Below, piece by piece: positions 11,877 through 25,045 of a stretch of 50,638 bases of DNA. Where the stretch lies: contig NW_019774836.1 of the NCBI RefSeq assembly GCF_001039355.2, forward strand, positions 121,223-171,860, in the 5' to 3' direction. The stretch is from Lingula anatina (taxonomy: Eukaryota > Brachiopoda > Lingulata > Lingulida > Lingulidae). The notes beneath the pieces are model-generated. The model was not told where the DNA came from and made no database searches. It saw only the letters and a list, made by a program, of their open reading frames with translations. Position 1 is the first letter of the stretch, and every line of letters starts with the position of its first letter. Position numbers and translations under genes: made by a program.

Positions 11877-14800
11877 TTTCGACTTGGTAATGTAGCAATT
11901 AGACTGCATGTTCTGCAGGATTTTTATACATCTTTCAATATCTCGGCATAATATTCTTTTCATGCCTACTTACATTAGCCTTAAAAACATTGACTTGCTT
12001 GAGACTTACAGTGAAAATACTGAATTTAAACAACAAAAAATCCCATCACTTATAGTATTTCCATACTATACGCAACAGTACATCTTTTCATCTTCAGTTA
12101 CACAACTGTACAATACTATTATTGTGTATTTATAAACGTTATAACACCCCATCATCATCAATCGGTTGATAGCCTATTCCATCAATCATTTCAAGTTTCA
12201 ATCACAAAGTACGCAAAGATCAATACATGATAGAGCAATATAATAGTACACAGTGTCAATAATCATGAAGCCAGCGGGGAAACGATAACTTTTTTTATTC
12301 CATTAATATATTTTTCATGAATTGAGATGATATTTTAAAACAACTTTTAATAATATGAAAAATGAGAAACATAAAGAGATGATTCCAAACAAACGCTGTT
12401 TATAAAATGAAAAATGCAGAATTTCAATATTTAATCCGAATCCTGCACACATTGCAAAAAAATTATCTAAAAAGAATGAAGCTGGTTTTGGCAAGTGAGA
12501 TAACAGTAACAAGCATGACTTTAAGTTTCAATAGGGGTTTTTGCCCCAAGCACTATGCCTGTAAGCCCGACAACTTATAAAATCGAAATACTATGCATAC
12601 CTGTAATTAATGTACCATACGTTTCAACATTTGATATTACAAAAAATTACTTCACTCAAAAGACGGCTGCCTGCGTAAGCTATTACGTTGTAAGGAGAGC
12701 TCACCAGCGAAAGGTTGCTGTAATGTATTAGTTCGGACACAGAAACTGACCAGGCAAGTACCGTGGGATAAATGTGTGATTTAGCATCAGACTCAGTCTA
12801 GTGAGGTTTTAGAGTCAAGGTATCTCGTGGAAGGAGATAAAAATCAAAGTGACGCGTTTACACCGACGTTGGTGACACATAAATGTGCAGTACGTGAAAC
12901 GGAGTTGGCACAGATTTACAAGATTTTTTCCCGTAGAAGGACATGCGTCAATCAGGCATGGAGGCTTTCGTGTTTCACATTTTGTTTCAAGTTTCTCTCC
13001 GCGGCACATGTTAAGCTGCATTAGTTTGACCATCGTACAGACGTCTTACTCGGTAAGGAAAACACCAAGGACATGTAAGTACACACATTCTTTGAAAAGT
13101 ATAATCAATGAAGCTCAAACAAATTTAATTCACACTCTGCATTCTGTTTTTTTATTATAATTGATGAACCATTTATATCGATTCAGTGTCAGAAAACCTA
13201 AGAATAAACTTAGGGTGCTTTAAGCAGATATGATGTACTTTTTTAGTTGATTTTTGTAATAATAGTATAATCTTAATCTTATTGAAAAATTTCCCCATCC
13301 TCTTAGGCATTAAAGAGACTTACGCAAACGTCATACTTGGGAGATTAGTGTCGTTCGGATGCATGGAAGACCTACAATCGGCGAACGGACTCTATTACTG
13401 GACTGTTTATTGACGGGTTTCAACCGTTGTCAATAAGATGACTTTATGAGTTGTCAGAATTTTAAAGGGAATTCTTGATCCATTGTGGAAAAAAGGTTCC
13501 ATCATTTATGGCCAGCTAGTAGCATTCCTCTACGTGCTTCAGGTAAACAATTGGATTTATTGTTTGCATTAATGGCAGGTAAACTGTCAGCTGTCTGCGT
13601 CATCATACCTGTATAAATACTGAGTTATCTCGCGAGAAGATTTATAACTAAGCGGACTATCATGCTCTGTAGGTGGTTCAAAGCATTCAAACTTGCTTTC
13701 TGGATATACCGCACGACGAAATGAATATATAAAATGATGAAACTGTGGTGAAATAATGAAATTTTTATGATTTGGTCGGCTCAAAAGACAATTTCAAGTT
13801 GAATGCAGGTGCATAACAATGGACCAAGGTTTAATTCCACATTATTACTTTAGATATTGCCTGCCATAAGTGGCATTAATTGAAGACCTACAGATTTGTC
13901 AACGTGGGTATCTCTAGAGGATCGTCAAGTGGGATGCGTGAGTAGTTTTGTCCGCGAAATGGAAACATCGGTATTAATAAGGAGGGTCTGAACACAATAT
14001 TCAAATACTAGATGGTCTAGGATTATTATCGACCTGCGTTATTTTATTGACGGGCTTTTTAAACTGTTTATTGAACTGTTTACATTGGGGAGGAATGTAA
14101 AAACACACCTTTCTGAGCGATGAGAAAAAACAGTGTGTGATCTGCTCACACTCAGCTCAAATCGTACTTCATGATTTCATCGAAGATGATACCAGTTTGT
14201 AATGGGACGGTCGATGTAAATCCGTTCCATTGACACCCACTGTTTAATTCGACGGCAACTTTTGTCAAGACCTAGAGAATCTGTTGTCTTCTTTAGGGAT
14301 AAAATGTGAACTCTGATAGGTTTTGTGCAAGAGCACAAGGCATTTGACGTTACACGCTGTTCCAATTGCCTCCTGTTAAGTTTTTATGCTTTAGGTTCGT
14401 TGCATCAATTATATACAATCAAAGCCTCCAGGTGTATGGTATTTTTGGATTTCTTTAAACATCAAGGACCGCCAACTTGGCTATGTCTAGCATTTGGGAT
14501 ATTTCTACAAATGTCACAAAGAAAAGAGTAAAGAGGAAATGACAAGCTAACCAATTGTCCTTTCGAACATGAGGTGAATTTCTAAGAAAAGTCGAGATAA
14601 TTTGCTCTGTTTTGATGAGCAACTTCAGGATCTAAATTGGTTTCTCGGATTCTGTTTGGATTGCTTTGCAAGTTTCTTCAGGCAATCCATTCGAAAATCA
14701 TATTTCCAGCCCATCGCAGCAGGATTTTCACCATTATAAGTGCATGAAGAAGAAATTATAGATTACCAAAGTTATATCTTTGGAAAAAACGCCTGGGTGT

Positions 14801-16144
14801 TGTGTATATATCAAAGGAGACTATCCCAACATTTGGTTGCCAAATCTGCCTCTAGGTTCAAAAGGGGTGGGCTAATTTGTTGTTAAACACAGCGGAAATC
14901 AATACTTTATTAGTTGTTACGTTCAGCGTGCAGTTTTCCTAGAGCACACGGTTTCGTTTGACGCCTAAGCGTTGAAGCAAGAAAAACCATATGTTCTCGC
15001 TTACAAATTCCAGAAACGTTACATGTTAATACAAGCGTTATTATGGCTAAACATATGAACATCGTTCTGATTTTTCGTCTTTGAACGGACAGAACTTGTT
15101 TGAAATAACATCAACATCGCCGTATCCTTTGAAGAGTCTGAAAAATAAATAAAAGACCGCACGTGCATGCCAATCACTGGTAATTAAGACAATGGAAAGA
15201 TGGGGCGGAATGTGAGAACTTAAGAACTGTATAATCCTTAATGGTTTGGGAATTGAGCGACCTGCAATACATCGACCTTTGGGAATCGCAGTTCAGTCAC
15301 TGTAATCTCACAAGAACTTCACAGAAGACACAGCGGAGAAAAATACTCACAAGGTTGATTGACTGTGGTATCCTTTATCTAATGGCATAATGTAATGCCC
15401 GTGCACGATAATTGACTCAGCTGCTGAAAATAACAAAACCGCAAGATCGGACCAACTACTTCATAACCTTGTAACCAATATATAGTTTGACGTTACGTGA
15501 TGTTGCGCTATTCTTAACCGGCGTGGCCCTCTACATTAACATATGCCGCAACACATCCGTGGATGGATGGATGTTCAAAACGCGTGATTCCATTATCGAC
15601 TTATGTAATAAGACTGATTAATTTCCAAACAAATCTGACAGCTGTCGATAATCAAGAGGTGGAACAAATTTGCAGTTAGCGGTGGACGCGTTGCTTGCAG
15701 TAATTGCAACGACTCTCTGTTTGATTAAGGCAATCAACTTTTGAACGGGTTATGATATTGAGCGGACACTGTGAGCATTTCACGCCGAAACAGCGATACC
15801 TGAAATCAGTTTTCAATGACCAGTTACTACACGTGAACTTATTATACAGGTACCCGAATGCAGAGGCGGTTGGGTCAGTCGAGCACGCCTGGTCATTCTG
15901 TTTGAAGTTGTTTTATATTTCTTAATTTACAAAACTAAAAGAAATATATATAGATGCTCTTATATTGTGAGAAAACGCTGACCTACAACAACTTTGTTAC
16001 AACGTATGTCAGAGTTCCTTAATACAAAAACAAACTAAATGTAGGGTTAGTTTTACCACCTGGTCTATGCTGTTGGTTTATAGGTAACGAGGTGAAAATT
16101 GAGGGTCGAGTGACTTTTGTGAAGGTTTTTTTTTTCTGTGCATC

Positions 16145-17224
16145 ATGACGTCCTTGTATTCAAATGGTAACGCTACAAGTCTAGCTTTGGTGACAGAAGA
16201 CGATATTCTCACTTTTGCGTTATGGCAACGCAACAAAGATAATACCAGCGCTTTTGATAACTCTAGTGGTGACGGAGACTGGCAGACTGATGAAAATCAT
16301 TCCTTATTTATAGGTCTGGCAGTCCTGTTTTACGTGTTTTGTGGAATTGGCCTGATTGCAAATGGCGTCTCTCTGACTGCGTTGGCCTGTGTTCCAAGGC
16401 CTTTCAAACCAAAATTGATTCTTATCATGAACCTAGCTTTAACTGATCTCGCGAATTTAATCTTCGTGTTGATCATTGATATTTTACATAATCTTGGTTT
16501 ACAACTGTGTGATAGTCTAATCAACACGTTTTTCTTGACATTCTTTGAGATTTCTGGGTTTACAGTTCTGGCTTTGGCGTTGGATATGTTTGTAGCCGTA
16601 TGTGCGCCTTTGAGGTATTCGTTGTCTATAACAAAGGAGAGGGCGTGCGTTATAGTTGCCTGTATTTGGGGGGTGACAATTGGTAAAGGGCTGGTCGCCC
16701 TTCTCATTAGCATGGCAAATCTTGGCTCTGGAATATTTTGTGACTTTGGCTTTCCCAAAGCTTTGATATATATTAACGGTGGAATTTGTGCAGCCATTTT
16801 GGTAGCTTCACTGTGTCTGTATGTAAAGATATTTGTTGAGATAAAAAGGCACCGTTACGTAGGCACCCGAGTTAATTCCAAAAGGGAATTTAAATCAGCG
16901 GTCACTTTCGTCATGCTTTATGCCACGTTACTGGTCAGTTGGGGACCATGGGTCGTCGCGGTGGCTTTGGTCAAATTGGTTAAAATGACCAACTGCGATG
17001 TCCAGTGCAAGAATGTTCTTGTCCATACGGCAATTTGTCTGATACTGGTGATAACGCTGGCGGACCCGATTATTTACGGGGTTCGAATGCCAGATGTGAG
17101 GAAAGGGTTTTTTCGGCTGATGGGCAAACGTCCCCGTCCACGACCAGGTAATTTGTTCATTCCCCTCGCTGAGCATATGGCGCAAGCCCGACAGACGCCA
17201 GTGACAGCAACCACTCCTGTTTAG
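16145..17224 (+). CDS. Intronless class A (rhodopsin-like) GPCR, copy A
   Basis: One 359-codon open frame with seven hydrophobic segments (about residues 54-76, 90-113, 122-150, 166-190, 207-230, 250-276, 289-312). Class A landmarks: N73 in TM1 (IANG), D101 in TM2 (LALTDLA), a Cys pair C122 (start of TM3) and C199 (loop 2), SWGPW in TM6 and DPIIY in TM7. The N-terminus has several glycosylation sequons (NAT, NTS, NSS, NHS) and no clear signal peptide. At the end of TM3 the motif reads LDMFVAVCAPLRYS, so the usual DRY arginine is Met (M148). A short basic tail, KRPRPRPG, follows helix 8. The lone exon and the VAVCAPLRYS stretch recall olfactory-like or lineage-expanded chemoreceptors. The ligand is unknown. 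Confidence 0.88.
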   Translation: MTSLYSNGNATSLALVTEDDILTFALWQRNKDNTSAFDNSSGDGDWQTDENHSLFIGLAVLFYVFCGIGLIANGVSLTALACVPRPFKPKLILIMNLALTDLANLIFVLIIDILHNLGLQLCDSLINTFFLTFFEISGFTVLALALDMFVAVCAPLRYSLSITKERACVIVACIWGVTIGKGLVALLISMANLGSGIFCDFGFPKALIYINGGICAAILVASLCLYVKIFVEIKRHRYVGTRVNSKREFKSAVTFVMLYATLLVSWGPWVVAVALVKLVKMTNCDVQCKNVLVHTAICLILVITLADPIIYGVRMPDVRKGFFRLMGKRPRPRPGNLFIPLAEHMAQARQTPVTATTPV

Positions 17225-17256
17225 ACGTGGTAGATCTCATTGCTTTATTATAAAAT

Positions 17257-17257
17257 N
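17257..17257. other. Single N: contig join 1
   Basis: The base is N. The left flank ends inside the repeat unit just after the GPCR 3' end (ttattataaaat). The right flank restarts at the sequence also found at 11550. The join therefore coincides exactly with the boundary of the duplication. Confidence 0.85.
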
Positions 17258-17540
17258 TAGAAATACATTGAAAAAACGAAGGTCATTAAACCCTATTCTA
17301 CATGTATTTGAGCTATAGACCAGTGAAATGTCATCTACAGATAGACCAAGCCGAAATGCAATAAAACATTTTAAAAAAAGAGTGGCAATTTGAGGTAAAA
17401 TTTGGTCCCAGCAATCTCGCACTGCTTTAGTGGAGTATTTCAATGCAAGTGAAGTTACTGAAATATTCTGATTTTTATGTGGGCCAAAACATATTAACAA
17501 CCGTTTCTTTTCAATGTTAAAATAAACAGAAGTGGTAGAA

Positions 17541-17584
17541 GACGTGCGTGCAAAGCGTGGGCTCTACCACTGAGCTACGTTCCC
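17541..17584 (-). pseudogene. tRNA-Ala(TGC)-like 5' half, copy B
   Basis: Counterpart of the relic at 11833-11876, with the same GGGAACGTAGCTCAGTGG start and CTTTGCACG loop. The T arm and 3' acceptor are again missing. Confidence 0.5.
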
Positions 17585-20500
17585 TTTCGACTTGGTAATG
17601 TAGCAATGAGACTGCATGTTCTGCAGGATTTTTATACATCTTTCAATATCTCGGCTTAATATTCTTTTCATGCTTACTTACATTAGCCTTATAAACATTG
17701 ACTTCCTTGAGACTTAATATGTCTTAAAGCATATACATGTAGATTACCTACAGTGAAAATACTGAATTTAAACAACAAAAAATCCCATCACTTATAGCAT
17801 TTCCAAATTTTACGCAACAGGACATCTTTTCATCTTCAATTACACAACTGTACAATACTATTATTATATATTAATAAATATCAACACGTTATAACATCTA
17901 ATCATCATCAATCAATCAATTTAAGCTTATTAAATCAATAATTACACGTATCAATCAAGAAATGCACTAAGATCAATACGTGATAGAGCAATATAATAGT
18001 ACACAGTATTAATTATGATGAAGCCAGGGTTGGAAACAACTTTTTATTACATTAATATTTTTTTTATTTATTGAGATTATATTTTCAAATAACTTTTAAT
18101 ACTATGAAAAATGAGAAAAAAATTGAGATGATTCCAAACAAACGCTGTTTATAAGATGAAAAATGCAGAATTGCAATATTTAATCCAAATGCTGCACACA
18201 TTGTAAAAAAATGATCTTAAAAGAATGAAGCTGGCTTGGGCAAGTGAGATAACAGTAACAAGTTCGATCTAAAGTTTCAATAGGGGTTTTTGCCCCAAGC
18301 ACTATGCCTGTAAGCCCGGCAATTTATAAAATCGAAATACTATGCATACCTGTAATTAATGTACCATACGTTTCAACATTTGATATTACAAAAAATTACT
18401 TCACTCAAAAGACGGCTGCCTGCGTAAGCTATTACGTTGTAAGGAGAGCTCACCAGCGAACGCTTGCTGTAATTTATTAGTTCGGACACAGAAACTGACC
18501 AGGCAAGTACCGTGGGATAAATGCGTGATTTAGCTTCAGACTCGGACTAGTGAGGTTTTAGAGTCGAGGTTTCTCGAGGAAGGAGATAAAAATCAAAGTG
18601 ACGCGTTTACACCGCCGTTGATGACATATAAATGTGCAGTACCTGAAACGGTGTTGACACAGATTTACAAGATTTATTTCCATAAAAGGACATGCGTCAA
18701 TCCGGCATGGAGGCTTTCGTGTTTCACATTTTGTTTCAAGTTTCTCTCCGCGGCACATGCTAAGCTGCATAGTTTGACCATCGCACAGACGTCTTACTCG
18801 GTAGGGAAAACACCACGGACATGTAAGTACATGTACACACATTATTTGAAAAGTATTATCAATGAACCTCAAACAAATTTAAATTCACACTCTGCATTCT
18901 TTTTTATTATAATTGATGTACCATGGATTCAATGTCAGAAAATCTAAAAATAAACTTCGCTTGAAAATCACGGTAGAATGCTTTGAGAAGATATTATGTC
19001 CTTATTTAGTTGATTTTTGTAATAATAGTATAATCTTAATCTTATTGAAAATTTTCTCCATCATATTAGGAATTAAAGAGACTTACGCAAAGGTCATACT
19101 TGGGAGATTAGTGTCGCGTGGAAGACCTACACTCCGCGAACGGACTCTATTTCTGGACTGTTTATTGACGGGTTTCAACCGTTGTCAATAAGATGACTTC
19201 ATGAGTTTGTCAGAATTTAAAGGGATTTCTTGTTCCATTGTAAAAAAATAGTTCCGGCATTATGGCCAGCTAGTAGCATCTCGCTACGTGCTTCAGGTAA
19301 ACAATTGGAGTTATTGTTTGCATAATGGCAGGTAAACAGTCAGCTGACTGCGTCATCATACCTGTATAAATACTGAAAAATCTCGCGAGAAGAGTTACAA
19401 CTAAGCGGACTATCACGCTCTGTAGATGGTGTCAAAGCATTCAAAATTGCTTTCCGGATATACCGCAGTACGAAATGAATATATAAAGAGATTAAACTGT
19501 GGTGAAATAATGATTTTTTTATGATTTGGTCGACTCAAAAGACAACTTCAAGTTGAATGCAGGTGCATAACAATGGACCAAGGTTTAATTCCACATTATT
19601 ACTTTAGATATTGCCTGCCGTAACTGGCATTAATTGAAGAGCTACAGATTTGTCAACACGTGGGTATCTCTAGAGGATCGTCAAGTGGGATGCGTGAGTA
19701 GTTTTGTCCGCGAAATGGAAACATCGGTATTAATAAGGAGGATCTGAACACAATATTCAAATACTAGATGGTCTAGGATTATTATCGACCTGCGTTATTT
19801 TATTGACGGGCTTTTTAAACTGTTTATTGAACTGTTTACATTGGGGAGGAATGTAAAAACACACCTTTCTGAGCGATGAGATAAAACAGTATGTGATCTG
19901 CTCACACTCAGCTTAACTAGTACTTCATGATTTCATCGAAGATGATTCCAGTTTGTAATGGGACGGTCGATGTAAATCCGTACACCCACTGTTTAATTCG
20001 ACAGCAACTTTTGTCAAGACCTAGAGAATCTGCTTCCTGTTGTCTTCTTTAGGGATAAAATGTGATCTCTGTGAGTACTTAATGATTGATATCTTTGGAA
20101 AATGGAGAGGTTTTGTGCAAGAGCACAAGGCATTTGACGTTACACGCTGTTCCAATTGCCTCCTGTTAAGTTTTTATGCTTTAGGTTCGTTGCATCAATT
20201 ATATACAATCAAAGCCTCCAGGTGTATGGTATTTTTGGATTTCTTTAAACATCAAGGACCGCCAACTTGGCTATATCTAGCATTTGGGATATTTCTACAA
20301 ATGACACAAAGAAAAGAGTAAAGAGGAAATGACAAGCTAACCAATTGTCCTTTCGAACATGAGGTGAATTTCTAAGAAAAGTCGAGATAATTTGCTCTGT
20401 TTTGATGAGCAACTTCAGGATCTAAATTGGTTTCTCGGATTCTGTTTGGATTGCTTTGCAAGTTTCTTCAGGCAATTCATTCGAAAATCATATTTCCAGC

Positions 20501-21931
20501 CCATCGCAGCAGGATTCTCTCCATTATAAGTTCACGAGGAAAACATTATAGATTACCAAAGTTATATCTTTGGAAAAAACGCCTGGGTGTTGTGTATATG
20601 TCAAAGGAGACTATCCCAACATTTGGTTGCCAAATCTGCCTCTAGGTTCAAAAGGGGTGGGCTAATTTGTTGTTAAACACAGCGGAAATCAATACTTTAT
20701 TAGTTGTTACGTTCAGTGCACAGTTTTCCTAGAGCACACGGTTTCATTTGACGCCTAAGCGTTGAAGCAAGAAAAACCATATGTTCTCGCTTACAGATTC
20801 CAGAAACGTTACATGTTAATACAAGCGTTATTATGGCTAAACATATGAACATCGTTCTGATTTTTCTTCTTTGAACGGACAGAACTTGTTTGAAATAACA
20901 TCAACATCGCCGTATCCTTTGAAGAGTCTGAAAAATAAATAAAAGAACGCACGTGCATGCCAATCACTGGTAATTAAGACAATGGAAAGATGGGGCGGAA
21001 TGTGAGAACTTAAGAACTGTATAATCCTTAATGGTTTGGGAATTGAGCGACCTGCAATACATCGACCTTTGGGAATCGAAGTTCAGTCACTGTAATCTCA
21101 CAAGAACTTCTTCACAGAAGACACAGCGGAGAAAACACTCACAAGGTTGATTGACTGTGGTATCCTTTATCTAATGGCATAATGTAATGCCCGTGCACCA
21201 TAATTGATTCAGCTGCTGAAAATAACAAAACCGCAAGATCGGACCAACTGCTTCATAACCTTGTAACCAATATATAGTTTGACGTTACGTGATGTTGCGC
21301 TATTCTTAACTGGCTTGGCCCTCTACATTAACATATGCCGTAACACATCCATGGATGGATGGATGTTCAAAACGCATGATTCCATTATCGACTTATGTAA
21401 TAAGATTGATTAATTTCCAAACAAATCTGACAGCTGTCGATAATCAAGAGGTGGAACAAATTTGCAGTTTGCGGTGGACGCGTTGCTTGCAGTAATTGCA
21501 ACGACTCTCTGTTTGATTAAGGCAATCAGCTTTTGAACGGGTTATAATATTGAGCGGACACTGTGAGCATTTCACGCCGAAACAGCGATACCTGAAATCA
21601 GTTTTCAACGACCAGTTACTACACGTGAACTTATACAGGTACCCGAATGCTGCGGCGGTTGGGTCAGTCGAGCACGCCTGGTCATTCTGTTTGAAGTTGT
21701 TTTATATTTCTTAATTTACAAAACTAAAAGAAATATAAATAGATGCTCTTATATTGTGAGAAAACGCTGACCTACAACAACTTTGTTACAACGTATGTCA
21801 GAGTTCCTTAATACAAAAACAAACTAAATGTAGCGTTAGTTTTGCCACTTGGTCTCTGCTGTTGGTTTATAGGTAACGAGGTGAAAATTGAGGGTCGAGT
21901 GACTTTTGTGAAGGTTTTTTTTCTGTGCATC

Positions 21932-23011
21932 ATGACGTCCTTGTATTCAAATGGTAACGCTACAAGTCTAGCTTTGGTGACAGAAGACGATATTCTCACT
22001 TTTGCGTTATGGCAACGCAACAAAGATAACATCAGCGCTTTTGATAACTCTAGTGGTGACGGAGACTGGCAGACTGATGAAAACCATTCCCTATTTATAG
22101 GTCTGGCGGTCCTATTTTACGTGTTTTGTGGAATTGGTCTGATTGCAAATGGCGTCTCTCTGACTGCGTTGGCCTGTGTTCCAAGGCCTTTCAAACCAAA
22201 ATTGATTCTTATCATGAACCTAGCTTTAACTGATCTCGCGAATTTAATCTTCGTGTTGATCATTGATATTTTACATAATCTTGGTTTACAACTGTGTGAT
22301 AGTCTAATCAACACGTTTTTCTTGACATTCTTTGAGATTTCTGGGTTTACAGTTCTGGCTTTGGCGTTGGATATGTTTGTAGCCGTATGTGCGCCTTTGA
22401 GGTATTCGTTGTCTATAACAAGGGAGAGGGCGTGCGTTATAGTTGCCTGTATTTGGGGGGTTACAATTGGTAAAGGGCTGGTCGCCCTTCTCATTAGCAT
22501 GGCAAATCTTGGCTCTGGAATATTTTGTGACTTTGGCTTTCCCAAAGCTTTGATATATATTAACGGTGGAATTTGTGCAGCCATTTTGGTAGCTTCACTG
22601 TGTCTGTATGTAAAGATATTTGTTGAGATAAAAAGGCACCGTTACGTAGGCACCCGAGTTAATTCCAAAAGGGAATTTAAATCAGCGGTCACTTTCGTCA
22701 TGCTTTATGCCACGTTACTGGTCAGTTGGGGACCATGGGTCGTCGCGGTGGCTTTGGTCAAATTGGTTAAAATGACCAACTGCGATGTCCAGTGCAAGAA
22801 TGTTCTTGTCCATACGGCAATTTGTCTGATACTGGTGATAACGCTGGCGGACCCGATTATTTACGGGGTTCGAATGCCAGATGTGAGGAAAGGGTTTTTT
22901 CGGCTGATGGGCAAACGTCCCCGTCCACGACCAGGTAATTTGTTCATTCCCCTCGCTGAGCATATGGCGCAAGCCCGACAGACGCCAGTGACAGCAACCA
23001 CTCCTGTTTAG
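21932..23011 (+). CDS. Intronless class A GPCR, copy B
   Basis: A 359-residue product identical to the frame at 16145-17224 except for T34I and K164R. The start was chosen as MTSLYSNGN by comparison with copy A: the frame stays open a further 30 codons upstream, but in copy A the T run just before the ATG has a different length and breaks that extension, so the upstream part is unlikely to be coding. It has the same DMF in place of DRY (22370-22378), the same Cys pair and the same DPIIY. T34I keeps the N-glycosylation sequon (NIS). It is either a very recent paralogue or, more likely, the other allele of the same gene. Confidence 0.85.
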   Translation: MTSLYSNGNATSLALVTEDDILTFALWQRNKDNISAFDNSSGDGDWQTDENHSLFIGLAVLFYVFCGIGLIANGVSLTALACVPRPFKPKLILIMNLALTDLANLIFVLIIDILHNLGLQLCDSLINTFFLTFFEISGFTVLALALDMFVAVCAPLRYSLSITRERACVIVACIWGVTIGKGLVALLISMANLGSGIFCDFGFPKALIYINGGICAAILVASLCLYVKIFVEIKRHRYVGTRVNSKREFKSAVTFVMLYATLLVSWGPWVVAVALVKLVKMTNCDVQCKNVLVHTAICLILVITLADPIIYGVRMPDVRKGFFRLMGKRPRPRPGNLFIPLAEHMAQARQTPVTATTPV

Positions 23012-23043
23012 ACGTGGTAGATCTCATTGCTTTATTATAAAAT

Positions 23044-25045
23044 TATTAATATTGTCTGTTCGGTTATAATAATTTAATGCCCTTAACGCTATGGTACTCC
23101 AAGCTAAACATCAAATTTTGCAACATCTTTGTCATTCCGACAACCTTGTCGTCTGATTAATACAAGTCTGGGATTATTTCCTATTTGATTGTTTAAAGAA
23201 TTGGGGTTGACGCCACTGATCGTTCAAACCCATGATTCTATACTGTTCAAAATAGGTGTGAGTGCGAGACTGATAATTACGCACATATAACTCATGTTTA
23301 TCTTCTGATTCGTTACAGTCAACGTTATGTATTCTAACTACGGTTTAATTTGAAGCCAGAGAAGATGTCAACAACTTAATTGAATGTATTTATTAACGCC
23401 AGAAAAATCAAGATTCATTCTGTGTTGTAGATACGTGTATCAAACAGTCAATTAAATCAGTAAGTCTTAGGTATCTGTGGGCCATTGCTGTTATACACTG
23501 TATGATATATTTATGCTTATGTCAGATGTTATTTTTTCAGCTATATAATAGGCATATTGCACTCACTTATTTTAAACGATTAAATACTAGCTTGTGTCTT
23601 ATCAAAATATGTCACGTGTAAATAAGATATTCGCTCATTGCCACCATATGCACCATTGGCAAATATTGTGCGTTAAATGTTACATTTTATACATTGTTGT
23701 CGTTATTGTAAGCCCAGAAAGAAAGGCGACATTAGCCCAAGTTGGCCCAACGTCTGTAAGTCAAACAAAGTGATAATTTACCAAATTATAGTCATTGATC
23801 TGACATCAGGCCACTAGTTTATCTCAGAGGCCGACCTTTGCACAAGGTTGGCTTGCCATCCTTTAAAAGGGCGGCGTTTCCATAAAGTTGGCCCTTCATT
23901 GGAAAACCAATGCCAGCCAAATACCAAACCGTGGCAACGCTGGGCTATAATGTCATCTTACTATCTTGGAAGCAAATTATTCAAGCCGATCATTGGTTTA
24001 GATAAATTGTATAAGTATTGTTCTATTTCCGTAACTTAAAACGCACTGTTGAATTTAATAAATTGTATGGTGAAATATAAGAACCAATATTATCTATACA
24101 CAGGACGATTTCATTGTGTTCCGAGGTTTTATCTGTTCTTGTTTTCCGGGTATAGATAACGGCAAAAGACGATACGACCTATCTTTGAATCTCAAGAGTC
24201 AAAGCAAATACCGAGTTGTCAATATGTGTTTTTTTCCTTATTGAAAGTAAGCATCCGAACCATTTCACAAAATGCAAAAATTGTTATTTTTCCTCCAAAG
24301 TTGTTACGACTGTTCAGAATTTGGCCAATTCTTAAAATTGAGACTAACTAAAGACATATGCTTTTTGGTGACACTGGCACGTAATTTAAATAGGACCCCC
24401 CCTCCCCCTGCCCCAGTATCACAAAGACAACATGAATATTCAAATATTCAAATTTAATGTTAAACTTAATTATGTTTGATTGCATTAGAATCATCTGTGG
24501 CCCTGTGTGGAAATGTTAATTTTCGACCAGAATCCAATTATTGCAATGCCTCGGTTTTCATCTAAATTTCAAATTGGATTTTGGCTGAAATTAAGACTTT
24601 GCCACCAGTAGATTCGGGTGTGATATTTATTTTGTTTCTTTGATCAAAAAAACTGTACCCTTTGCGTTACAACATAGCTATTTATTTTGATAACAAAAGC
24701 AAAAACTCCGTAAAACGTCAAAATCGTTTATTTTGCGTTTGATTGTGTAATACATTATTGTGTATATATATTTATTTATGTTGCAATTCTAATATCAAAT
24801 CATTCTAAACTACATCATAAAAAAGCAGACCAAGAAGAGTCTTACAATTTACCCAAGTTTCTCTCACAAATGGCAAATAAAAAAGTGATGGGTTTGTTAT
24901 AATTAATACTAAATTCAAATTAATAGTCTGGGATTATGTCTGTGTAGAAAGTGAAAAGTTAATGTTCATTAACGCAATACCAGTAAGCTTTAAAAGACAT
25001 ATAGCTTCTATTCTCTACTAAAGAGTATTCAGGGATTTCCTCATT
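23044..25045. other. Intergenic, nothing recognised
   Basis: No supported exon on either strand. It contains the presumed 3' UTR of the reverse-strand exon at 25046, with TTTATT (AATAAA on the minus strand) near 24770. Confidence 0.4.

Larger units (their letters stand above)
11550..17256 (+). repeat. 5.7 kb direct repeat, copy A
   Basis: The whole segment recurs as 17258-23043 in the same orientation and order, with scattered substitutions and small indels. It ends exactly at the single N at 17257. It carries a tRNA-like relic at its left end, then about 4 kb with no supported gene, then an intronless GPCR. Short open frames in the middle, such as the one at 14325-14531, are shared by both copies but show no domain and are not called as genes. 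Confidence 0.9.
17258..23043 (+). repeat. 5.7 kb direct repeat, copy B
   Basis: Collinear with 11550-17256 throughout. Differences include a ~35-base extra block near 17719-17753 and many small indels in the non-coding part, while the GPCR frame is almost unchanged. The right edge (ttataaaat at 23035-23043) is where copy A is cut by the N. Beyond it the sequence is single copy. Confidence 0.9.

Noticed and set aside
14325-14531. Open frame in copy A with a longer counterpart in copy B (20040-20321)
   Set aside because: The frame survives in both copies because the copies are nearly identical; the product has no recognisable domain, signal or codon bias, and no splice context was found.
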